Assembly: GCA_038329865.1 (NCBI GenBank)
Contig: JBBQNK010000012.1
Coordinates: 1 to 64,000, forward strand
Reading direction: 5' to 3'
Length of the DNA stretch: 64,000 bases
Origin: JANMES01 sp038329865
GTDB lineage: Bacteria > Planctomycetota > Phycisphaerae > Tepidisphaerales > Tepidisphaeraceae
The stretch's first letter is position 1, and each line of letters begins with the position of its first letter. A program made the position numbers and the translations under genes. The notes under the pieces were generated by a model, which saw nothing but the letters and a program-made list of their open reading frames with translations, did no database searches and was not told the origin of the DNA. Below are positions 45,165 to 52,808 of the stretch, one piece after another.

Positions 45165-45396
45165 CTTCGGTATGACAGACATTGCTGTCTGTCACGGCAA
45201 TTGCCGGCTTGTCGTGGCACAGACATTCCTGTCTGTGACGGACGGATGTACTCATCCACCCGTGCTCTTTTGGCTCTCGGTCGCGCATCCGCGTACGAAT
45301 CGAGGCTTACCTCGCTTCGTCACAGACAAGGATGTCTGTGCCACCGAAATACAATCGTACGCTCCTCGACAGACAGGAATGTCTGTCCTACCGAAG
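45165..45396. repeat. MITE-like repeat family E, copy 1
   Basis: 232 bp with terminal inverted repeats CTTCGGTATGACAGACATTG and its near-complement ending ACCGAAG, nested AGACATTCCTGTCTGT palindromes, and an internal core (GACGGACGGATGTACTCATC ... GCATCCGCGTACGA) shared with the copy at 54755. Confidence 0.8.
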
Positions 45397-45454
45397 TAAA
45401 ACAGTGATCACGATACGATTCGGCACTGTTTTTGAGTAGTGGCGGGAAAGTTTG

Positions 45455-45528
45455 AAGTGGCACGGGCGGCCCGCCCGTGGTTTTAGTTCAGGAAGTAAAA
45501 AACATGGGCGAGCCGCCCATGCCACTTC
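45455..45528. repeat. Palindromic repeat family J, copy 2
   Basis: Arms AAGTGGCACGGGCGGCCCGC and GCGAGCCGCCCATGCCACTT, related to the arms at 34227. Lies 40 nt before the oxidoreductase start. Confidence 0.75.
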
Positions 45529-45567
45529 CAGATGTGACCGCAACGTTTTTTGTAAAGGCCCCGCAAG

Positions 45568-46872
45568 ATGACTCCTCGCAAACGCTACGCCGTCGTCGGT
45601 ACCGGCAGCCGGGTGGTGATGTTTCTGGACGCGCTGGCCGGCAAGTACGCCGGCTCGTGCGAGCTCGTGGGGCTCTGCGATGTCAGCCCCAGCCGCATGG
45701 CGTGGCACAACAAGCGCCTCGGCGAGAAGTTCAATCACCCGCCGGTGCCCACCTTCGCGCCGGCGGACTTTGATCGCATGATCCGCGAGCAAAAGGCCGA
45801 CGCGGTGATCGTCACCACGGTCGATTCCACGCACCACCAGTACGTCATCCGCGCGATGGATCTCGGCTGCGACGTGCTGTGCGAAAAGCCGATGACGACC
45901 GACGCCGCCAAGGCCCGCGCGATCTTCGACGCCATCGCCCGTACCCACCGGCAGCTGCGCGTCACGTTCAACTATCGCTACACGCCGCACGCGACGAAGG
46001 TGCGCGAGCTGATCCAGTCCGGCGCGATCGGCACGCCGCTGGCGGTCGATCTGCACTGGGTGCTCGATACCAGCCACGGGGCCGACTACTTCCGCCGCTG
46101 GCACGCGGAGATTGACAAGAGCGGCGGGCTGCTGGTGCACAAGGCCACGCACCATTTTGACATGGTCAACTGGTGGATCGGCTCGTACCCGAAGACGGTC
46201 TTCGCGATGGGCGATCTGAAGTTCTACGGCAACGTCGCGGCCGAATCGCGCGGGCAGCCGCCCAAGTACGATCGCTCGCTCAACGCGCCGGCCGACGATC
46301 CGTTCCGGCTGAAGTGGGAGAATCATCCCGACCAGCGCGAGCTCTACACCGGCCCGGCCGAAGTCGAGAGCGGATACATCCGCGATAAAAATGTCTTCGG
46401 CCCGCACGTGACGATCGACGACACGATGGCCATCACCGCCCGCTACCGCAACGGCGTGATCTTCAACTACTCGCTGCTGGCGTACAGCCCGTGGGAAGGT
46501 TTCCGCGCGGCCGTCACCGGAACGAAGGGGCGGCTCGAGCTTTACAGCAAGCACGGGTCGCACATTCTCACTGCGCAAGGCGACGACGCACTCGCGGCCC
46601 AGCAGGCGGCGGGGGAGGAAACCAAGCTCACGCTCTTCCCGATGTTCGGCCTGCCGACCGACGTGCCGCTCCCGCATGCCGACGGCGCCCACGGCGGCGG
46701 CGATCCGGTCATGCTCGAGCAGATTTTTTCCCCTAACCCGCCCACCGACCCCTTCGGGCGCGCCGCGACGCACCTCGACGGGGCCGCGAGCATTCTCATG
46801 GGGATTGCCGCGAATGAGTCGATTGAAAGCGGGCGGGCGATCGAGGTGGACGATTTGCTCAAAATCCGTTGA
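45568..46872 (+). CDS. Gfo/Idh/MocA-family oxidoreductase
   Basis: 434-residue NAD(P)-dependent dehydrogenase. It shows the N-terminal Rossmann loop RYAVVGTGSRVVMFLDAL, DAVIVTTVDSTHHQYVIRAMDLGCDVLCEKPMTTD (the conserved EKP Lys), FNYRYTPHATKVRELIQSGAIG, and DKSGGLLVHKATHHFDMVNWW with the His/Asp catalytic region. It is somewhat longer than the 330-380 typical of the family and matches the long planctomycete group. It probably oxidises or epimerises a sugar or inositol derivative, or acts as a glycosidase-like redox enzyme. No operon partners. Confidence 0.9.
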   Translation: MTPRKRYAVVGTGSRVVMFLDALAGKYAGSCELVGLCDVSPSRMAWHNKRLGEKFNHPPVPTFAPADFDRMIREQKADAVIVTTVDSTHHQYVIRAMDLGCDVLCEKPMTTDAAKARAIFDAIARTHRQLRVTFNYRYTPHATKVRELIQSGAIGTPLAVDLHWVLDTSHGADYFRRWHAEIDKSGGLLVHKATHHFDMVNWWIGSYPKTVFAMGDLKFYGNVAAESRGQPPKYDRSLNAPADDPFRLKWENHPDQRELYTGPAEVESGYIRDKNVFGPHVTIDDTMAITARYRNGVIFNYSLLAYSPWEGFRAAVTGTKGRLELYSKHGSHILTAQGDDALAAQQAAGEETKLTLFPMFGLPTDVPLPHADGAHGGGDPVMLEQIFSPNPPTDPFGRAATHLDGAASILMGIAANESIESGRAIEVDDLLKIR

Positions 46873-46901
46873 TTTTATCATCAATGATGTAAATAAAATC
46901 A
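46870..46901 (+). terminator. Stem-loop overlapping the oxidoreductase stop codon
   Basis: TGATTTTAT / ATAAAATCA, a perfect 9-bp stem that includes the TGA stop, with an inner CATCA-A-TGATG stem. It is AT-rich and has no clean U-tract, so it could be a weak terminator or a protein-binding site for the pseudopilin promoter. Confidence 0.5.
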
Positions 46902-46920
46902 GCATTCATGAAAAAATCTT

Positions 46921-46949
46921 TTGACCTCCGAATATCTCTGAGGTAGGGT
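46921..46949 (+). promoter_or_regulatory. Possible promoter of the pseudopilin gene
   Basis: TTGACC (46921-46926), 17-nt spacer, TAGGGT (46944-46949), about 100 nt upstream of the ATG. The -35 is good and the -10 weak. Confidence 0.35.
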
Positions 46950-47046
46950 AAGCGGTCGAACAGATCGCGTTCGGAGTACGTAAAGGTTGTGTTGTCCAGC
47001 GCCTTCACATCGAGTGGTCAATCGGGCTGCCGCGAGGTCATCTGTC

Positions 47047-47802
47047 ATGCGTAATCGGTTCATTGCCAAGGGCTTCACGCTCGTCGAACTTCTGGTTGTC
47101 ATCGGAATTATCGCACTGCTGGTGGCGATCCTGCTGCCGGCGCTGCAGGTGGCGCGGGCGCAGGCCCAATCAGTGCAGTGTTCGAGCAACCTAAGGCAGA
47201 TTTACCTGGCATTTCAGATGTACGCTATCGACAGCCATGGCCTCATTCCACCGAACCAGATTTCGCCCGGCCCAACCCTGCCGAAGGTCGCGCCGGCGGT
47301 GGGCAATGTGTTCCCGTACTGGATGAACTTCATGTCCCCGGTGCTTCAGGTGAACAACTGGATCACTGTGCCGAACTACCTGGGTGGGAATGCGGCGATC
47401 CTGACGTGTCCTTCGCAGAACCAGTTTTCCGTCAAGGCGTCGGTACTGCGTGGTTCTTACGGACTCAATGCCCGCATGTATACGCCGAGGCCCGGCGACA
47501 GTCCTCGCTGGCTGACGAAGGACGTCTACAACAACACTTACTTTTACGTCAACAAGGTGAGTCGCCCCGCTGAAATTTACATGCTGGCTGATACCTACAA
47601 CAACCCCGCGACCGCCAGCGGCAATCCGGTCCTGAACTATGCGCAGGCCGACGAGAAACGCCATCGCAAGCTGATGGTGAATGTCGCCTTCATGGACGGG
47701 CACGTCGCTCCCGCCGTTAAGACCACGCCAGCCGTCTTTGTTGGTTCGACGGACACATTCGTCGCCGAGACTTATTACCAGCGGCCGTGGTTCCCGTACT
47801 AG
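47047..47802 (+). CDS. Type II secretion pseudopilin-like protein (DUF1559-related)
   Basis: 251 residues. The N-terminus KGFTLVELLVVIGIIALLVAILLPAL is a textbook prepilin-peptidase site and methylation helix; cleavage would follow the Gly before FTLVE. The C-terminal HRKLMVNVAFMDGHV resembles the H-X9-DG box of planctomycete pseudopilin families but with ten residues between His and Asp-Gly. Such proteins occur in dozens per planctomycete genome and are thought to be surface or periplasmic. The ATG at 47047 is used; the stop codon TAG is the first triplet of a repeat terminal sequence. Confidence 0.9.
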   Translation: MRNRFIAKGFTLVELLVVIGIIALLVAILLPALQVARAQAQSVQCSSNLRQIYLAFQMYAIDSHGLIPPNQISPGPTLPKVAPAVGNVFPYWMNFMSPVLQVNNWITVPNYLGGNAAILTCPSQNQFSVKASVLRGSYGLNARMYTPRPGDSPRWLTKDVYNNTYFYVNKVSRPAEIYMLADTYNNPATASGNPVLNYAQADEKRHRKLMVNVAFMDGHVAPAVKTTPAVFVGSTDTFVAETYYQRPWFPY

Positions 47803-47918
47803 AGCATTTCAAACTCACCTGAATCGCCCGACTCTGATACTCGTCATCCTTAGGTACTCCGTAGGATCCGGCCGACCCGCCCTGGACGCCAGATTCTTCT
47901 GAGTACCTCAGGATGACG
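47800..47918. repeat. Family B element supplying the pseudopilin stop codon
   Basis: Begins TAGAGCATTTCAAACTCACC, close to the terminal repeat at 31093, and contains the B hairpin 47842-47918 (CGTCATCCTTAGGTACTCCG ... GAGTACCTCAGGATGACG). The right terminal repeat is not recognisable. Confidence 0.75.
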
Positions 47919-47978
47919 CTTACGCCAGTCCGGCGATAACGGTAAAGTCGACACGCCCAACATAAAATAGTAATTCCA

Positions 47979-49034
47979 TTAAATACAACCAATCGGGGCG
48001 CGCCTTTGCCTGATCCTCTGCCCCGGGCGATGCAGTAACAGGCCGAAGAAACTGATGAGGCTGACCGCGGCGGGCTCGGGCACTACGTCGTAACCGATCA
48101 GATCAAGCGCGCGGATGTCGTTGGGGCCGACGTATTCAGCAATGCCGGAGGTGATCGACGGGTCCATCACGCCCAGCAGGTGGCCGGTGAATTGATCGTC
48201 CTTCCAGTGGGCGGCCTCGCGGCCGTCGCCGGTGGAATAGCCGGTGCTCATCGCCAGTTCGGTGCTCAAATCATCGAAAATCGCGCTGCCGCCGGTGTTG
48301 AGGTAGCGCGGGTCGTCGGTGAACTGCTGCGGCGTTGAAGGATTGACGGCCGTCGAGCCGGGTTGGAATCGGAACGCATCGAGCGGGGCGATCGTCAGTT
48401 GCCCGCTCGTGCCGGCGGCCTTCCAGGCGTCGACTGTATCGACCGATGAAATAAACCCGAGCGCATGCCCGATCTCGTGCGCCGCCACCGACTGAAAATC
48501 GATCTTCCCGACCGACACGCCGTCGCTGGCGTCGTAGTCGAAAGCGAAATTGGAATTGAAGGTGATGGTTGCGTCGGTCGCGCCGTACTGCGCGTCCAGG
48601 CCCGAATATCCGAGCGCTTTAAAGTTCGCCTTGGTGGCGATGAACTTGCCGCTGAAGGTAATGCCCACCGGCAGGGTCGCCTTAAAGTTCGCCACAGTCG
48701 GCAGGTAAGCGACGATGCTGTCGTTCGGATCTTTCGCCGCTGACGCAATGAGTTTGCCGCGAAAGAAATCGTAGTTCGCCTGAAACTCCACCGGCGACGT
48801 GTGCCCGATGATGCTCGCATTGCTGAATGAACTGCTCAGCCCCGCATCAATGGTGATGGTGATGTTGTTGGTAAACGCGTTCGTCCACTCCGCCGCCGCA
48901 CGATTGAATGCAGCCAGCGCCGCGGGATTCGCCGCCAGGCCCGCGTCGGGGTTGATGACGATCGTCATCGCCGAACGACAAGGCGCACTCCAACCCAGAA
49001 CAGCGACCGTAAAGGCCGCGCCGAGCTTACGCAT
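47979..49034 (-). CDS. Secreted PEP-CTERM metalloprotease (HExxH)
   Basis: 351 residues with a signal peptide (MRKLGAAFTVAVLGWSAPCRSA). The zinc site AAHEIGHALGF (His186, Glu187, His190) and a Met-turn-like LLGVMDPSI fit a metzincin-type peptidase. The C-terminus VVPEPAAVSLISFFGLLLHR followed by Arg-rich residues is a PEP-CTERM sorting signal, implying export and processing by an exosortase. It closely resembles the family annotated as NF038122 metalloproteases. Monocistronic; substrate unknown. Confidence 0.85.
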   Translation of the reverse strand: MRKLGAAFTVAVLGWSAPCRSAMTIVINPDAGLAANPAALAAFNRAAAEWTNAFTNNITITIDAGLSSSFSNASIIGHTSPVEFQANYDFFRGKLIASAAKDPNDSIVAYLPTVANFKATLPVGITFSGKFIATKANFKALGYSGLDAQYGATDATITFNSNFAFDYDASDGVSVGKIDFQSVAAHEIGHALGFISSVDTVDAWKAAGTSGQLTIAPLDAFRFQPGSTAVNPSTPQQFTDDPRYLNTGGSAIFDDLSTELAMSTGYSTGDGREAAHWKDDQFTGHLLGVMDPSITSGIAEYVGPNDIRALDLIGYDVVPEPAAVSLISFFGLLLHRPGQRIRQRRAPIGCI

Positions 49035-49164
49035 GGGATGCCTCCGCCGAAATTTGTCCCCGCCCGCGGAAAGTATTCGGCGTGTCCAGTGTCGATGTAA
49101 ACTACATTTCGCGAAGCGTAGACAGGGAGGCTCGAACCATCATTGATCTGGTGCAAAAGTTTTG

Positions 49165-50913
49165 TTAACGACTAGCTCGCCCGCTGCCGTTGCAGTGAAG
49201 GCATTTGGAAGTGCTGATATTCGTGCTCTTCGGGTGGTACGCCTTTTCCCAGCCGTGGTCGGTTTGATACGTGTCGCTGTAGCCGGCGGTGGTGTTGGTT
49301 TCGATCGTCACGCCGCTGCCGCCGCAGTAGGAGCACGCCTCTGCATTGGCCGAGCCACCGTAGCGTTGGAAGAGCGGCGCGGGCGGCGGCGCATACACCG
49401 GCGGCAGCGTGAGTTCGCGAACGGCCCGCTCCATGTTGATTCGGTCTTCCACCGCCATCTTCGCCTTCTGCTCCTGCTTGGCGAGTTCGGCCGGCAGGGC
49501 GGCGTACGCCTCGCGAACCGCCGCGTTGGATTTGGCCGCAAACTGGCGCGTGGGCACATCGTCGTCGAGCACCATCGCCTTGCCGGCCACCAGGTCGTAC
49601 ACCGTGAGCGACGCCACTTCGCCCGCCATCGCCGTGCTGACCACCACGTACCGATGCGACGGCGAGACGGCGGCGATCGTGGTGCCGGCCGCATCGGTGT
49701 TCGTCGCATCCGTCGGCTGGTTCAACTGCATCGATTCAACCTGCTTCAAATCCGGCAGATGAAACGTGAGTACGCGCGGCGGTTCGGCGGTGTTCGTGGC
49801 GGATTGCGCGGTGATCGTCAGCAGCCCGTCGGCAAACGAGGTAACTCGCGGATCGCGCATCCCGGCCGGGCCGACGTCGCCGAGCGCTTTGCCGCTCGTT
49901 AGATCGACCACGCGCACGATCGGCGATGACCTGTTCGACTGCAACACGCACGCCGCGTACCGCGAGTCGGCCGACAGTGTCGCCTTGCACGCCACGTACG
50001 AGTCAGGCCTGTCGTGCCCGTACTGCGAAAAGTCTGCGAACGCCGCCACCTCCTGTCGCCGGCCGGTGCCTTCTTCGGCCATATCGAACGCGTCCAGCTC
50101 CCACTGCAACTGCATGTTCACGCGCGTGAGGTACACCGCATTGCGGGCCGAGTCGTACCCGGCGATTGTCGCCCGCGGCACGAAGGGGAAATTCCTTTCC
50201 CGGTCGCCTAACTCAGAGTAGCTATAGACGGGAAATGACTTCGTCTCGTAACGATCGGTATGGCCGACTTCGATTTTGTACGAAAGCGGCCCCTCGAGTC
50301 CGTAGCGGTCCTCCGCTGAAATGATCGCGTAGCGATTTCCGTTCACCGCGACAAACCCTTCGGGCATCTTGAAGTTGGTGGGATATTCAACGAGCCCGCC
50401 CGTGCGCGCGTCGAACCGGTAGTTGTTAGAGCGATCATGCTGCCGGACGGTGGCGACCTGCCCGTCATCGGAAAAAAACGCGGCCCGCTCGAAGGGAGAA
50501 ACGCTCACTCCGCGCTCAAACCCCGACGTGTACCCGCCAATGCCGACGTAAATCGGCTTGGCCCAGGGGAAGGGCTTGAGATCGACGCGCGCCGCCTGCA
50601 GCAGCGAGCCGTCCGCCAGCGACCACCATTTCACTTCGCCGTCGGTGACGGTGAGCATCCGCTTTTCATCAGGCGTGATGAGCATCATGGCGCGGCTCTC
50701 CACCGCCACAATGCCGGTAGGCGAGTGGGTGATCGTCACCTGCTCGGCCGACACGTGCGCAAGGGCGGCGGCGTTTTTTGCGGCTTCGTCCGGCGAGAGA
50801 GCGGCGGGCGCAAGGAGCGATCGGGCAGGACCGGCGGCGGGCGGACTCGATCCGGCGCAGCCGATGAGCAGCGCGACGAACGTGACGCCGGCCGATCGAT
50901 GGAATGGTCGCAT
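49165..50913 (-). CDS. Lipoprotein with propeller-like repeats and two C-terminal CxxCxGxG zinc motifs
   Basis: 582 residues. MRPFHRSAGVTFVALLIGC is a lipoprotein signal (lipobox LIGC). The middle has WD40/PQQ-like strands (MLITPDEKRMLTVTDGEVKWWSLADGSLL, KATLSADSRYAACVLQS, AAVSPSHRYVVVSTA). A coiled segment follows, and the end carries ACSYCGGSG and CLHCNGSG, the CxxCxGxG knuckles of DnaJ-type zinc fingers. That motif is normally cytoplasmic, so its place on an exported lipoprotein is odd. AGGG lies upstream of the ATG at 50913. Function unknown. Confidence 0.65.
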   Translation of the reverse strand: MRPFHRSAGVTFVALLIGCAGSSPPAAGPARSLLAPAALSPDEAAKNAAALAHVSAEQVTITHSPTGIVAVESRAMMLITPDEKRMLTVTDGEVKWWSLADGSLLQAARVDLKPFPWAKPIYVGIGGYTSGFERGVSVSPFERAAFFSDDGQVATVRQHDRSNNYRFDARTGGLVEYPTNFKMPEGFVAVNGNRYAIISAEDRYGLEGPLSYKIEVGHTDRYETKSFPVYSYSELGDRERNFPFVPRATIAGYDSARNAVYLTRVNMQLQWELDAFDMAEEGTGRRQEVAAFADFSQYGHDRPDSYVACKATLSADSRYAACVLQSNRSSPIVRVVDLTSGKALGDVGPAGMRDPRVTSFADGLLTITAQSATNTAEPPRVLTFHLPDLKQVESMQLNQPTDATNTDAAGTTIAAVSPSHRYVVVSTAMAGEVASLTVYDLVAGKAMVLDDDVPTRQFAAKSNAAVREAYAALPAELAKQEQKAKMAVEDRINMERAVRELTLPPVYAPPPAPLFQRYGGSANAEACSYCGGSGVTIETNTTAGYSDTYQTDHGWEKAYHPKSTNISTSKCLHCNGSGRASR

Positions 50914-51018
50914 GCGCGGCCCTTTCAGTGATTGAGACGTAAATCGCGACCGATGCCGCGTCACTCTTTATCGGTTAGATGAGTGGTTTACTTCGCTTTG
51001 CGATTCATTTGCCGCGAG

Positions 51019-51702
51019 CTAAACGCCCAGCCGCTTCTTCCACGCGGCGAGTTGCTCTTCAAACGGTTTTCCACCCGCAGCGCCGGCGCTCTGGTAGCGC
51101 TTGACGACGTTCGCAGCGCCGAGGCAGGCGTAAACCTCATCGGTGACCGCAATTGGAGGGCGGGTGTCCCCACCCGCCGCGGCGGTCGAGGACGACCGCC
51201 CTCCAGCGACGGCGATGGAGTGCGCGATCACCTCGTTGAACGTCGCCACACTCAGTTGAGCAAGCGCGTGCTTCTCTTCCTTCTCACAGCGCGCTACGAG
51301 GGTGCCCACGATGTGGTGGGCCGTGCGGAACGGCACGCCGACGGTGACGAGGTACTCGGCCAGGCTGGTGGCGTCGAGGAACCCGCGGTCGAGCGTCGGC
51401 TCGATCCGCTCCTTGTCGTACGAAGCAGAGTTCACAATCGCCGCCGCCATCGTCAGGCATTGGCTGACCGTGTCGTACGCGCGGAAGACGAGGCGCTTGT
51501 CTTCCTGCAGGTCGCGGCAGCAAGCCGATGGGCAGGCCCTTGAGGATCGTCATCATCGATAAAGGAGAGCCGTAGGCGTTGCCGCACCGGCCGCTGATCA
51601 GCTCGAGCATGTCCGCCGAATTGAGGCAAGGCGTCGCTTCTGTCTGCGGCAACCGACGTCGAACCGCGGCATCATCGAACTGCTGGTGTTGTACCGGTCG
51701 GC
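51019..51702 (-). pseudogene. argH: Partial, decayed copy of the 3' part of argH
   Basis: Translates in pieces to the C-terminal 40 percent of argininosuccinate lyase (NSASYDKERIEPTLDRGFLDATSLAEYLVTVGVPFRTAHHIVGTLVARCEKE, then VVKRYQSAGAAGGKPFEEQLAAWKKRLGV) and parallels 52809-53399 of the intact gene. It is broken by a one-base insertion near 51523, extra sequence near 51628-51660, and a palindrome insertion at 51154-51205. No start or N-terminal domain. Similarity to intact argH stops abruptly after 51702 (CCGGTCGGC), where low-GC sequence begins. Confidence 0.88.
51154..51205. repeat. Palindromic repeat family I, copy inside the argH remnant
   Basis: TGGAGGGCGGGTGTCCCCAC ... GAGGACGACCGCCCTCCA, absent from the intact argH at the corresponding place (KSDIRVTDD region), so it is an insertion after duplication. 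Confidence 0.75.
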
Positions 51703-51717
51703 CATGAGAGATATAAT
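51689..51717 (+). promoter_or_regulatory. Promoter of the DUF6884/GIY-YIG operon, possibly leaderless
   Basis: TTGTAC (51689-51694), exactly 17 nt, then a consensus TATAAT (51712-51717). The ATG at 51725 is 8 nt beyond the -10, so transcription may start at or next to the start codon. The -35 lies in the argH remnant and the -10 in the foreign segment. Confidence 0.6.
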
Positions 51718-51724
51718 TAACGCC

Positions 51725-52138
51725 ATGCGTCACATAGTCCTAATCGGCTGCGTGAAGACAAAGGCGGCACATCGCTGCCGAGGTGAAGTGCTATACCAGA
51801 GTGACCTATTCAGAAAGAGTCTAAGGTTTGCCCGTTCACTAAACCCGGATTCAATCTTCGTTCTTTCCGCAAAGTACGGTCTTGTGCCCATCGATCGAAC
51901 CATCGATCCGTATGAAGAAACCTTGAACCGTAAGCCGGTGCAGCAAGTGCGCGAGTGGGCTGCACAAGTCATTTCAGAATTGGAAGCATTGAGCGACCTG
52001 CGGCGAGATCGATTTACCTTCTTGGCAGCGGAGCGATATAGACGCTTTTTGACTCCACACCTGTCACACTACGAAGTGCCGATGCAGGGGCTTGGAATCG
52101 GCAAGCAGCTCCAGTTCCTGAAAGAGCGTTTCAAATGA
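51725..52138 (+). CDS. DUF6884-like protein
   Basis: 137 residues with the pattern of the DUF6884 group: VLIGCVKTK (residues 5-13), EVLYQSDLFRKSLRFA (21-36), FVLSAKYGLVPIDRTIDPYEETL (45-67) and GLGIGKQLQFLKERF near the end. The C-x-x-x-K, SAKYGL and PYxxTL blocks are distantly reminiscent of YaaA-like proteins. Biochemical function is not established. The ATG at 51725 starts right after a TATAAT box. The stop overlaps the next gene (ATGA), so the two are translationally coupled. Base composition is clearly less GC-rich than the flanks, suggesting transfer. Confidence 0.75.
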   Translation: MRHIVLIGCVKTKAAHRCRGEVLYQSDLFRKSLRFARSLNPDSIFVLSAKYGLVPIDRTIDPYEETLNRKPVQQVREWAAQVISELEALSDLRRDRFTFLAAERYRRFLTPHLSHYEVPMQGLGIGKQLQFLKERFK

Positions 52139-52767
52139 GTGAAGAATGCCGTCGGCTTCATCATCTCTTGTGTGGTCTGCCTCGATTGACGTTTCCTTTC
52201 GACTCATGCACCATTCCTCGAAACGGCATTTACGTCTTATTCGAAATTGGCGAAACTGCGCATGACGTGGATCGGATCGTACGCGTGGGCACACACACGG
52301 GGGCCAACCAACTTCCCTCGCGTATCAAGCAGCATTTTATTTTAGAGAATAAAGATCGTAGCATCTTTCGAAAGAACGTCGGTAGAGCTTTGTTATCGAG
52401 AGGATGCGATCCGTTTTTGACCGACTGGGAACAGGATCGAACCACTCGCGCTGCAAGAAAATCGTGCAAGATCGATTTGAGCAAACTTCGGAATGTCGAA
52501 CAGCTCGTCACAAACTACATGCGGCAACAATTTTCGCTGGCAGTGTTCTGCGTTGCTGACAAGCCGGAGCGGCTGCGCATTGAATCGAGGATGATCTCTA
52601 CTATATCGGGCTGTGAGGAATGCTTGCCATCATCCGGTTGGCTCGGGCACTGTTCCCCGAAACACAAGATCAGAGAAAGCGGCTTGTGGCTCGTAAACGA
52701 ACTGTACAAGACGCCGTTCGATGTCAACGGGATCGACGAATTTTGCCTTGCGTTAAAACAGCTTTAG
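52135..52767 (+). CDS. GIY-YIG-like nuclease, partner of the DUF6884 protein
   Basis: 210 residues. The GIY-YIG core can be traced: RNGIYVLFEIGE (GIY, 31-33), RIVRVGTHTG (VGT in place of YIG, 51-53), SRIKQHF (Arg63 and His67) and RLRIESRMI (Glu150, candidate metal ligand). GIY-YIG enzymes cut DNA in repair, restriction, homing and defence. An insertion of about 60 residues separates the Arg and Glu blocks, and a Cys-rich stretch (SGCEECLPSSGWLGHCSPKH) follows. It overlaps the upstream gene by 4 nt. Composition is foreign-looking. The fold assignment is by motif only. Confidence 0.7.
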   Translation: MSEECRRLHHLLCGLPRLTFPFDSCTIPRNGIYVLFEIGETAHDVDRIVRVGTHTGANQLPSRIKQHFILENKDRSIFRKNVGRALLSRGCDPFLTDWEQDRTTRAARKSCKIDLSKLRNVEQLVTNYMRQQFSLAVFCVADKPERLRIESRMISTISGCEECLPSSGWLGHCSPKHKIRESGLWLVNELYKTPFDVNGIDEFCLALKQL

Positions 52768-52808
52768 CTCACGCGCGTTCGTCCTTCAGTCCTATGGCGT
52801 AAGCGATG

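Larger units (their letters stand above)
45153..45567. other. Repeat-filled divergent region
   Basis: 415 nt, nearly all occupied by a 232-bp family E element and a family J hairpin. Promoters for the flanking divergent genes must lie within or beside the repeats; no gene is supported. Confidence 0.6.

Noticed and set aside
45388..46905. 505-codon open frame antisense to the Gfo/Idh/MocA gene
   Set aside because: Shadow of a gene with intact EKP and Rossmann motifs.
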